Part shown: positions 56,125 through 63,041 of the stretch, piece by piece
Layout of the letters: each line of letters opens with the position of its first letter
How positions within the stretch are numbered: position 1 is the stretch's first letter
Origin: Streptomyces parvulus
Lineage (GTDB): Bacteria > Actinomycetota > Actinomycetes > Streptomycetales > Streptomycetaceae
DNA length: 64,000 nucleotides
Assembly: GCF_014648855.1 (NCBI RefSeq)
Contig: NZ_BMRX01000001.1
Coordinates: 186,001 to 250,000, forward strand
Reading direction: 5' to 3'
Translations under genes and position numbers: made by a program
The notes under the pieces: model-generated
Seen by the model: only the letters and a program-made list of their open reading frames with translations
Told to the model about the DNA's origin: nothing
Database searches by the model: none

Positions 56125-57936
56125 TCAGTCAGTTCGGCTTTCACCATCGTGAATTAGCGCCCATTTGCTGTTCCTGTCCCCTTGCCCACCCTGCAAAACT
56201 ACTCTGCCTTGATCCTTCAATAGGTGCAGCGCGTACAGAGCTTGCCTCTCAGACAAGTTTGTGGCTTTCTGGATTGTCGCCATGGACGCAGGTCCGCTCA
56301 CTAGAATCTTGGCGATGTTTTCTGCATTTACCCGACGAGCCCCGCGGGCTCTCGAAGCCAAAGGTGTTTCACCCTCCACGGCCGGCACGGGAGGCTCAGA
56401 TAGCTCACTAGGAACCTCCTCTGATTCGATGGGAAGCCTTTGCTGCTCCGGGGCACCCTCGGGCAGTAGGTTTTCAGACAACTGATAAACGCGACCACCA
56501 CGCTCACCAACAGCTTCCGCGACCCCTGCGTCCACCAGGCCAGCCAATACCGTCCTAGCGTCCAGGGAGTCCATGGGGAACGCATCCCTGAGCGTCTTAT
56601 TGGACCACTTGACCCCCTGCCGCATAGCCACCGCTGCATGCCGCTGAATATCACTCAGTGGCACCGCCGGACGCAGAGAAGCCAACCACTCGAGGTCCTC
56701 AGAAGCTAGTAGCGTGTGGTTGGGGACCCGAACTGTAAAACGAACTCCCTGATCATGGAAACGAGGTGGAACCATCCCGGCCTCTTGGAGACTTCTGAGG
56801 ACAGTTGGAATGCCAGAAGCCAGGGCTTCGATGACCCGCTGATCACGAGCATAACGAACATTTTGACAGATGCGAGTCAAGAACCCATTACGAGCAGAAG
56901 TGACTCCAGTTTTGCCCAGACGGTCGACTGTCAGCCCCCAGAGGCCGCCCGGATTACTCAGGATGAGCTGACCGCTCTCTAGCTTCAAAGTAATGGCTTC
57001 ACCCATAGCGTACGGCCCGAGGTCACGGTGAATTAGCGCGTTCGAGAGTAGTTCACGTACTGCCTCGATCGGGTACTCAGGCTCGTCTCGACCATGCCCA
57101 TCGCGGCCAAATCGAACACGACTTCTCGTATTACGCTGAACCCACCTTAGCGCCTGGTCAAGCATCAGCGGGATCGGACCATCGAATTTTTTCGAATCCA
57201 CGGCACGAGTACCTGGCGGATCGTTCGGTCCAGGTGCAACACTCGCCTGAATTACCAGGTTCGGATAGTAGTGTTGCGGGTAAAGTCCGAGCGCCAGTAC
57301 ACCCGCCATCGTAGGAGCGCCTTCCCGCTCCGCAACAACTCCCGTCCGAAAGAGGATTTCAGAGTCTTGAAAACGGGCCAATGCGGCGGATGATGATTTA
57401 CATGTTTCAAGATAGTCAGAGACCAGCGACGGATCAAGATCTGCAATCGTCGCTGCTGCTACTGGTTCCTGGTCAAATCGAGGTGTATCCCGATTGGCAA
57501 TGAAAGCCTGCTCCTCAAGAAGCGACAGCTCATAATCACCATCATACGAGCGAAGGTAAGCCTTCCCTGTCCCTTTCACTCGACACGGCTTTACCGAGGT
57601 GGAAAGCTCATCAATCTGCGCAACAACTATGTCCTTTCCTTCGAATTCCAAACTCCACGAGCGAGGAACTAGAGCTGGCTCCATACCGGTCCGAGCAAGG
57701 TTGGCGAGAGCCGCCTTGCAGGCCGCAACGTCATATACTCCAACAGAAGCAAAATTGTCGGACTCATCCAGCCCAAAGAGGAGCGTGCCACCTCCTGGGG
57801 TATTGGCAAATGCCGACAAAGTGGGAGCCAAAGTCTGCGGGAATCCCCCTGCAGCCAGCTTGACTTCCACTTCCGCGATGTCGCTACCCTCACTACGCAA
57901 GTCCGCGATGACGGTCGCCAGCTCAGCTGTATCCAC
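56125..57936 (-). CDS. AlbA_2/Schlafen-type domain protein with GHKL-like ATPase region and winged helix
   Basis: Protein of 603 residues. Residues about 15-130 are an AlbA_2 domain (EVEVKLAAGGFPQTLAPTLSAFANTPGGGTLLFGLDE). A middle/C-terminal ATP-binding-like region has AVRELLSNALIHRDLG (N-box-like) and LSNPGGLWG. The last 60 residues form a winged helix (ENIAKILVSGPASMATIQKATNLSERQALYALHLL). Proteins of this type act as transcription regulators or in phage defence; which applies here is not known. GTG 57936 lies 5 bp from a strong palindrome. Codon use is visibly more A/T-rich than the flanking genes, suggesting transfer. Confidence 0.82.
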   Translation of the reverse strand: MDTAELATVIADLRSEGSDIAEVEVKLAAGGFPQTLAPTLSAFANTPGGGTLLFGLDESDNFASVGVYDVAACKAALANLARTGMEPALVPRSWSLEFEGKDIVVAQIDELSTSVKPCRVKGTGKAYLRSYDGDYELSLLEEQAFIANRDTPRFDQEPVAAATIADLDPSLVSDYLETCKSSSAALARFQDSEILFRTGVVAEREGAPTMAGVLALGLYPQHYYPNLVIQASVAPGPNDPPGTRAVDSKKFDGPIPLMLDQALRWVQRNTRSRVRFGRDGHGRDEPEYPIEAVRELLSNALIHRDLGPYAMGEAITLKLESGQLILSNPGGLWGLTVDRLGKTGVTSARNGFLTRICQNVRYARDQRVIEALASGIPTVLRSLQEAGMVPPRFHDQGVRFTVRVPNHTLLASEDLEWLASLRPAVPLSDIQRHAAVAMRQGVKWSNKTLRDAFPMDSLDARTVLAGLVDAGVAEAVGERGGRVYQLSENLLPEGAPEQQRLPIESEEVPSELSEPPVPAVEGETPLASRARGARRVNAENIAKILVSGPASMATIQKATNLSERQALYALHLLKDQGRVVLQGGQGDRNSKWALIHDGESRTD

Positions 57937-58061
57937 GCAGGCAAACCTACAAGAGCCCGTTGTAGGTTTGCCAGACCTACAACGGACGACCAGGTCAGGG
58001 CCGTAGGTAAAGATTCCACTATGAGAAGGTCAAGTCTGCCCCAAGGGCACCCTTAGGTCGG
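57937..58061. promoter_or_regulatory. Control region of the AlbA_2 gene with CTACAA palindrome
   Basis: GCAAACCTACAA-N7-TTGTAGGTTTGC (57941-57971) is a perfect 12-bp inverted repeat 5 bp upstream of the GTG start. A third half-site ACCTACAA follows at 57975-57982. This is a classic repressor-site layout, possibly autoregulatory through the protein's own winged helix. Confidence 0.82.
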
Positions 58062-58124
58062 GCTGTCGTGGATACGCTCCGTCACCGAAGGTGCAGCGTA
58101 GCGACGGAGCGTATCCACGACAGC
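58062..58124. repeat. Perfect 22-bp inverted repeat with 19-base loop
   Basis: Arms 58062-58083 and 58103-58124 are exact complements starting GCTGTCGTGGATACGCTCC. It could be a terminator, a stable small-RNA hairpin or the trace of a mobile element. No T-run follows on either strand. Confidence 0.9.
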
Positions 58125-58190
58125 ACCACTAGACCTTCACGGTAGTCACGATGAGTGACAATCCCTGCTTTGCGGGCGCCCAGGAGACAG

Positions 58191-58236
58191 CTCATCTACA
58201 AGTTCATCTACAAGCCTGCGCTCCGTTGTAGATGAG
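58191..58236. promoter_or_regulatory. Second CTACAA operator cluster
   Basis: CTCATCTACAA (58191-58201), CATCTACAA (58205-58213) and TTGTAGATGAG (58226-58236) repeat the CTACAA/TTGTAG core of the site at 57941. They may serve the same regulator at a distance. Confidence 0.72.
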
Positions 58237-58640
58237 AGCAGCTAGGGAGGACACAGCCCTAGGTGGTGGCTGGCTCCTCGGGTTGCTGAGTGCCTAACTG
58301 CGTGACAACGCCGACGCACGCAGGCGAACATGCACGGACGCCTGCGGACAGTCAGTGCATGTGAACGGCACCTCAGCCTATGGCCGAACGTGTACCGAAG
58401 TTGCTTCGGGACGAAGAGGTCGTGTTCTTTGGCTGGTGGAAGCCGAGGGCGGATCCTGGGCCGTCCCGGCCGTTCACGGTCACCCGACACTGACCGGCAA
58501 CGACAGAAGCCCACGGCATCTGAACTATTCAGAGTCGTGGGCCTCTTCAGTCCCGCTGGTCAGCGGAGCCGGTGATCAGTAGACGGGCTCCTGAGCGCTG
58601 ACAGGAGGGCCACCTCAGGGACGCCGCCGTGACCGCGCCT
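58237..58640. other. 404-bp stretch without a recognisable gene
   Basis: Short frames exist on both strands (58242-58514 minus, 58355-58582 plus) but have no good ribosome site and no familiar motif. It may be decayed DNA between two cargo blocks. Confidence 0.45.
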
Positions 58641-58940
58641 TTAGGGCTGGAGTTCGCTCACCGCTAGGAGATGACCGCGGCTGGCTGCCACGCGGACCAC
58701 GTCTCGTAGGGCTCGGGACACTTCGGTCAGCATGAGCCGCAGGTCATCGCGGCCGGCGTCCTGGTAGCCGAGGACTCCCGCGGCCCGCTCCAGAAGATCG
58801 GTTGCCATCCCGAGCTGTACCGCTTCGATGTTGTCCGCCAGGCGGGACATGTAGCCGCCGCTGTCATCGGTGCTCAGGTAGCAGGGCTTGCCGTCCGGGC
58901 CCGACCACGGGAGGAGTCGTAGTTCGTTCTGCGGCGTCAT
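58641..58940 (-). CDS. Hypothetical protein downstream of GntR regulator
   Basis: Acidic helical protein of 99 residues (SRLADNIEAVQLGMATDLLERAAGVLG, DLRLMLTEVSRALRDVVRVAASRG). The start overlaps the GntR stop by 4 bp. Similar small genes are common beside GntR regulators in Streptomyces accessory regions. Function unknown; an adaptor or effector of the GntR protein is possible. Confidence 0.75.
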   Translation of the reverse strand: MTPQNELRLLPWSGPDGKPCYLSTDDSGGYMSRLADNIEAVQLGMATDLLERAAGVLGYQDAGRDDLRLMLTEVSRALRDVVRVAASRGHLLAVSELQP

Positions 58941-59668
58941 CTGCGCGCCTGCCTTTCTTCGATCACGTGGTGGGTACTGAAGACAGCGTCGACACGATCC
59001 CCAGGGAACACCAGTAGTGCCGCCTCAATGACTCGCCCGGTGTTGTCCGCCGCAACGCGGGTGATCGCGAGGACGGCCAAGGCTGTGTTGATCCGCAGGG
59101 TCGACGCCTCGTCCGGCGTTGGGAGACGGGCGGACACCATCTCGTGGATCTCGGCCGGCGGCGGGTCCGGCACAGAGAAGCTGGCCTCCGCCCACGCCCT
59201 TGAGGACCGGTCGCCGAGCGCCTTGGTCGGTGTCAGGTCTCGCGGTACGTAGACGCGGGCCAGGCTGTGTGGGGACTCTCCCTCGTAGCTGAGTCGGAGG
59301 TATTCGGTCAGTGGGCTTCCGTCGTCCACCTTCAGCAGCGCTGTCAGGTGGCCCCGCGCGGGCAGCACCGTAGTTCGGACCGTCATGCGCAGGTCCACGT
59401 CTGCGGCAGTCCGTGGATCCAGCGTGCCCCATCCACCGACGTACGTGACCTTGCGCAGCGGGCGGCGGACGAAGTTGCCCTTGCCGTGGATCTTCTCGAC
59501 GAGGCCTTCTCCCTGGAGCACGGCGAGGGCGCTTCGCAGTGTCGCCGTGCTGACCTTGTACCGGTCGGCCAGGACGGACTCAGACGGGAGCCGTTCACCG
59601 GGTCCGATTCGACCGGTCGTGATCTGGCGTCTCAGGTCGTCAGCGACGACGAGGCGGCGAGACGTCAT
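58937..59668 (-). CDS. GntR-family regulator with UTRA domain
   Basis: Regulator of 243 residues. The N-terminal winged HTH (VADDLRRQITTGRIGPGERLPSESVLADRYKVSTATLRSAL, ending in HGKGNFV) is followed by a UTRA ligand domain (LTEYLRLSYEGESPHSLARVYVP; TRVAADNTGRVIEAALLVFPGDRV). It is the fifth of six genes that overlap or nearly touch (60703 to 58641), so it is probably regulated as part of that operon. Confidence 0.87.
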   Translation of the reverse strand: MTSRRLVVADDLRRQITTGRIGPGERLPSESVLADRYKVSTATLRSALAVLQGEGLVEKIHGKGNFVRRPLRKVTYVGGWGTLDPRTAADVDLRMTVRTTVLPARGHLTALLKVDDGSPLTEYLRLSYEGESPHSLARVYVPRDLTPTKALGDRSSRAWAEASFSVPDPPPAEIHEMVSARLPTPDEASTLRINTALAVLAITRVAADNTGRVIEAALLVFPGDRVDAVFSTHHVIEERQARR

Positions 59669-59676
59669 GGACTACG

Positions 59677-59901
59677 TCACCGCCTTCTCGTCATCCGCAC
59701 GGCGACGAGCCGGGTTCGCCCGTTTATGGTCAGCAGCTCTCCCGACTCGAACAGGAGTTGCTTCGCGCCCTGGGGCAACTGGAAGAGGTCGCTCACCCGG
59801 CATGCCCGACCGCCGACTTGGATGATGTCGCCCCGCAGAACGGTGGCCGCCGTGATCTCGACGTTGGATGCCAGCGCACCCCCGGGGGCCCAGTTGCTCA
59901 C
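59677..59901 (-). CDS. Small hypothetical protein (74 aa)
   Basis: Beta-rich protein of 74 residues (NVEITAATVLRGDIIQVGGRACRVSDLFQL, LLFESGELLTINGRTRLVAVR). The pattern DIIQVGG...V resembles KOW/SH3-like barrels, without a firm family. GTG 59901 overlaps the preceding stop as GTGA, and the next gene starts 8 bp downstream. A longer in-frame extension to 60111 lies in another gene's frame and is rejected. Confidence 0.7.
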   Translation of the reverse strand: MSNWAPGGALASNVEITAATVLRGDIIQVGGRACRVSDLFQLPQGAKQLLFESGELLTINGRTRLVAVRMTRRR

Positions 59902-60101
59902 CGCTTCACCGCCGGTCGCGTGGAGTGGTCCGGCGCGGGGTGGCAGGGGCAGGCGCACGTCTCGTAGATCACCGGCAGGTCGACCGGCGCAGGAGATGGC
60001 GCCGCTTCCGCACAGGCTGCGTGAGTGCCAACCCTGCATGCAGTCGACCGGTAGGCAGCAGCCCCGGTTTCCGATACATAGAGCTGTTGACGAGGGGGCA
60101 T
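59898..60101 (-). CDS. Small Cys/His-rich hypothetical protein (67 aa)
   Basis: Protein of 67 residues with a C-terminal PVIYETCACPCHPAP motif and an earlier THAACAEA. The Cys/His spacing could bind one zinc. Start overlaps the preceding stop (TAATG) and its stop overlaps the next start (GTGA), so all are coupled. Function unknown. Confidence 0.7.
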   Translation of the reverse strand: MPPRQQLYVSETGAAAYRSTACRVGTHAACAEAAPSPAPVDLPVIYETCACPCHPAPDHSTRPAVKR

Positions 60102-60412
60102 TAGCGAGCACCTGCCAGAGCCGAGAAGGCCTCAGCCGACAGTCGCGGCGCCACGATCATCGAGCGTTGGCGTGCGCGCTGCCGCTCCCAGGCCAGCACG
60201 TACGGACGGACGAGCGCGTTGTCCTCGCCCAGGAGCAGGTGAAGGCGGTCAGCGGTGTCCGGCATCCATTCCGGGACGGCCGGTGGTTCTACGGCGAGCG
60301 CGAGCGGCGCCGCGACAGCCGTTCGGGACGGCGTTAAGGCTCGGCGGTGCCTGCCCTTGGGGAAGTGCCGCGCTCTGGCGAGCGTGACGGCACGGCGGAT
60401 ACGGTTGAGCAC
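60101..60412 (-). CDS. Hypothetical protein (103 aa)
   Basis: Basic N terminus (MLNRIRRAVTLARARHFPKGRHRR) and an acidic/helical middle (MPDTADRLHLLLGEDNALVRPYVLAWERQRARQRS). Overlaps the following gene by one base and starts 12 bp after the preceding one. Such genes recur in Streptomyces regulatory cassettes; function unknown. Confidence 0.7.
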   Translation of the reverse strand: MLNRIRRAVTLARARHFPKGRHRRALTPSRTAVAAPLALAVEPPAVPEWMPDTADRLHLLLGEDNALVRPYVLAWERQRARQRSMIVAPRLSAEAFSALAGAR

Positions 60413-60424
60413 GCTGCTCAGCTC

Positions 60425-60703
60425 CTATCGCTGATGGCTCGGTCCCCCGACGTCGCCCGTCGTGGGGGCCGCTTTGCGTACGACCGCCCAGAGGGTGCGG
60501 CCGTTCTGGCTGGTGGCGTGGAGCCCGAATCGATCGGCCTCCGCCAGGACTTCCAGGACCTCCCGCCATGACTCGGCGGAGAGCGATTCCGGTACCTCCG
60601 CCTCGACCGACGTGCACCGGTCGCGCTCTTCCACGCGTGTGGTGAGCCCGACTGCCGATAACCGGGCGGCGATGGCCTCCGCGCTCACTCGCGAAGCGGG
60701 CAC
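60425..60703 (-). CDS. Hypothetical protein (92 aa), first gene of the small-gene operon
   Basis: Protein of 92 residues with a helix-rich N terminus (VSAEAIAARLSAVGLTTRVEE) and alternating strands (GLHATSQNGRTLWAVV). It faces the GntR gene at 60782 across a 78-bp control region with CTAG repeats, so it is probably controlled by that regulator. No family recognised. Confidence 0.7.
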   Translation of the reverse strand: MPASRVSAEAIAARLSAVGLTTRVEERDRCTSVEAEVPESLSAESWREVLEVLAEADRFGLHATSQNGRTLWAVVRKAAPTTGDVGGPSHQR

Positions 60704-60742
60704 AGAGAAGCCTCCGTCACTCGACGATCACTTTGAGTAAAG

Positions 60743-60772
60743 CTAGTTAACTAGATTGGACTAGTGGACTAG
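60743..60772. promoter_or_regulatory. CTAG-repeat operator between divergent operons
   Basis: CTAGTTAACTAG (60743-60754) is a perfect 12-bp palindrome, followed by ACTAGT and another ACTAG. CTAG is normally rare in this genome type, so four copies in 30 bp mark a binding site, probably for the adjacent GntR protein. Confidence 0.8.
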
Positions 60773-60781
60773 ATTTTCCAT

Positions 60782-61537
60782 ATGTCTGAGCAGCCGCCCT
60801 ATCTCCGCATCGCCGACGAGCTACGGCAGCGGATCGCGGAGCACGTGTGGGAACCGGGGGACCGGCTGCCCTCCCGCGCGCAGATCGGCCAGGAGTGCGG
60901 CGTAGGCGAGAACGTCGTCCGCAGGGCGCAGGAGCTGCTGATCTCCCAAGGCGTGCTGGAAGGTCGGGCCGGTTCGGGCACCTACGTCGCCGAGCCCCGG
61001 CAACGCGTGCGCGTAGTGCGGTCGTCGGCGCGCGAGCAGCCCGAAGGGTCGCCGTTCCGGGCGGACATGAAGGCCGTCGGCAGGCAGGGCGACTGGGAGA
61101 GCAGAACGGACGCCAAGGTGCCGGCCCCGGCGGAAATCGCCGCCCGACTCGGGATCACCGAGGGTGAGCTGTGCGTCCGGACCGCGTACGAGTTCCTGGC
61201 CGACGGCAGGCCCGTGCAGCTCTCGACCAGTTGGGAGCCGTACGACCTCACCGCCGGGACTCTCGTCGTTCTCCCCGAAGGAGGACCGCACGCAGGCGCG
61301 GGCGTCGTGAACCGCATGTCCGCGATCGGCATCACGGTCAGCCATGCCGTGGAGCAGCCGGAGCCCAGGCAGGCGACCGCCGAGGAGGCGTCGCTACTCG
61401 GCATCCAGAAGGCCGCACTGGTCACGCACATCCGACGGACGTACTACAGCGACGACGGTAGGCCCATCGAAACGGCGGACATCGTGGTGCCCGCCGCTCA
61501 CTGCGAGATCGTCTACGAGATCCCGATCAACCGCTAG
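60782..61537 (+). CDS. GntR-family regulator with UTRA domain, second copy
   Basis: Regulator of 251 residues. The winged HTH is YLRIADELRQRIAEHVWEPGDRLPSRAQIGQECGVGENVVRRAQELL, ending GRAGSGTYVAE; the UTRA domain has GITEGELCVRTAYEFLADG, VQLSTSWEPYDLT and IRRTYYSDDGRPIETADIVVPA. It is divergent from the small-gene operon. The CTAG repeats just upstream of the ATG suggest autoregulation. Confidence 0.88.
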   Translation: MSEQPPYLRIADELRQRIAEHVWEPGDRLPSRAQIGQECGVGENVVRRAQELLISQGVLEGRAGSGTYVAEPRQRVRVVRSSAREQPEGSPFRADMKAVGRQGDWESRTDAKVPAPAEIAARLGITEGELCVRTAYEFLADGRPVQLSTSWEPYDLTAGTLVVLPEGGPHAGAGVVNRMSAIGITVSHAVEQPEPRQATAEEASLLGIQKAALVTHIRRTYYSDDGRPIETADIVVPAAHCEIVYEIPINR

Positions 61538-61557
61538 CCCGGCCTAGGGTTCGCCGT

Positions 61558-61758
61558 ATGGCCGACGACGCCCAGCTCTGTCCCGAGTGCAGCCAGCCAC
61601 TGAAGTCCGGCGGTCTCGTGCTGTCCAAGCGAGACGACGACGGCCGGAGGGCCTGCCGGTCTCTGTGGCGATGCATCGACCGGCAGACCTGGTGGCAGTG
61701 TGCGGATCGGCCGGAGGAGGCATTGGAGGTCTGCCCAGTCCCTCAGCTGTTTCGCTGA
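61558..61758 (+). CDS. Small zinc-ribbon-like protein (66 aa)
   Basis: Protein of 66 residues with LCPECSQPL and later SLWRCIDRQTWWQCADRP; the Cys pairs suggest one zinc knuckle. It lies 20 bp after the GntR gene and is probably co-transcribed. Similar small genes often follow GntR regulators in Streptomyces. Function unknown. Confidence 0.72.
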   Translation: MADDAQLCPECSQPLKSGGLVLSKRDDDGRRACRSLWRCIDRQTWWQCADRPEEALEVCPVPQLFR

Positions 61759-61890
61759 CATCCAACGCTGACATCAACGAGGCCGGACGGCGGCATACAG
61801 CAGCGCCCCCGAAAGACCGCCGTTCCAGCCGCCGATGGTCCCAGGGACGGGCATAGATCGAACTCCTAAAGCGCGTATCGAGGGCCGACG

Positions 61891-62253
61891 TCATTCCTCG
61901 CGGCTCTGAGCGAACACCTGCTGCTGCTCCTCCCGCCAGCTCCAGTTGCCTGGCCGGGAAAACGGCAGGCTTCGGGCAAGGCCGGAGAACTGGTCGGATG
62001 GCTCCCGGCTGGCCTTGTTCACCACGATCGCCGAAAGCATCGGTGCTCGTCCGTCCTCGTTGCGGTGGAGGCAGACATCCTTGAGCAGGTAGGTCATGAC
62101 TCCGCGGTATGGCGGGACGGAGTCGAAGCCCTGTACCGCCAACTCGGCGCTCAGCTCCCCGTACGTCATGGTCTGCCCCTGTCGGGCCCGCTTCCGCAGG
62201 ATCTCCACGGCCGCTTCGACCGCTGCCGGATACTCCGGGTCCTTGATCCTCAT
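61891..62253 (-). CDS. Hypothetical protein (120 aa)
   Basis: Protein of 120 residues: AAVEAAVEILRKRARQGQTMTYGELSAEL, VPPYRGVMTYLLKDVCLHRNEDG, PMLSAIVVNKASREPSDQFSGLARSL. The TYGELS segment recalls a helix-turn-helix-like or nuclease-associated fold, but I cannot name the family. GGGGGAGGGG precedes ATG 62253. It stands alone, between the GntR pair and the decayed regulator. Confidence 0.7.
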   Translation of the reverse strand: MRIKDPEYPAAVEAAVEILRKRARQGQTMTYGELSAELAVQGFDSVPPYRGVMTYLLKDVCLHRNEDGRAPMLSAIVVNKASREPSDQFSGLARSLPFSRPGNWSWREEQQQVFAQSREE

Positions 62254-62409
62254 TACCCCTCCCCCATCGCGTGGACATTGCCCAGCCTGCGCATCGTACT
62301 GGCCGGACACCGGCCCGGTACTGCTAGAAGCGGTACAGCAGCGAAGTACAGCAACCTTCCTGACCTCAGGCGACCACCAACGGCTGTCGGAAGCCTTCCG
62401 ACCAGCCCA

Positions 62410-63027
62410 CTGACCCTCGATGGGCTTTCAGCGCTCACGACCGGCCACTACCGCGGCGTGATCTCGGCAGCGCAGGCCGGAGGTGGGGTGGCGCCGCACC
62501 ACAGCGTGGCAGTGCAGCGCTCAGGCCAGGAAGCCAAGGCGTGGGCACGGCTCGGCGACCGTCGGCAAGTCGAGGTCGCTCTCGACAAGGGGCGGCGCCT
62601 GCTCGAAGGCATGCCGCATCCCGACAACCTGGACAACCACTTCGTAGTGGACCCCGCCAAGTTCGACTTCATACTCGATGGACTGCTATCGCCTGGTCGG
62701 TGAGGACAAGCTCGCCCGCACGCTCGCTGAGGAAGCACTCAGGGCCGGCACGGACTTCGACGGTCGCGAGCGCTCACCCATGCGCAACGCGGGAGACCGC
62801 GTCACGCTGAGGGTCACGGCAGCACGTGAAGGCGACACGGAGGAAGCACTCACGATGGGCGCCCGTGCTCTGGATGGCGACGGCAATCTATGCCGTCGCT
62901 CATCATGACGAGCCGCGAACTCGCCGCCGAGATGAAACGCCGATACAGCTCAGAACCCGCGGCACAGGAATACCTCGCACGGCTCCAAGTACTCGGACTT
63001 GAAAAGCCTGGATTCCTTCTCCAATGA
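62410..63027 (+). pseudogene. Decayed XRE-type regulator (C-terminal TPR part, two frameshifts)
   Basis: The sequence reads as the C-terminal half of a Streptomyces XRE-family regulator: LTLDGLSALTTGHYRGVIS, QEAKAWARLGDRRQVEVALDKG, then DCYRLVGEDKLARTLAEEAL, then SLIMTSRELAAEMKRRYSS. These blocks lie in three successive frames: an extra base near 62671 and a missing base near 62882 break the frame. The N-terminal DNA-binding domain is absent. The stop is at 63025-63027. It cannot give a functional regulator. Confidence 0.82.
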
Positions 63028-63041
63028 GACTTCGAAAGACA

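Noticed and set aside
58242-58582. Overlapping short frames on both strands
   Set aside because: No ribosome site, no motif, weak codon bias.
61891-62253. Call as a DNA alkyltransferase-like protein from the TYGELS segment
   Set aside because: The catalytic PCHR-type motif and the rest of that family are absent, so it is left as hypothetical.
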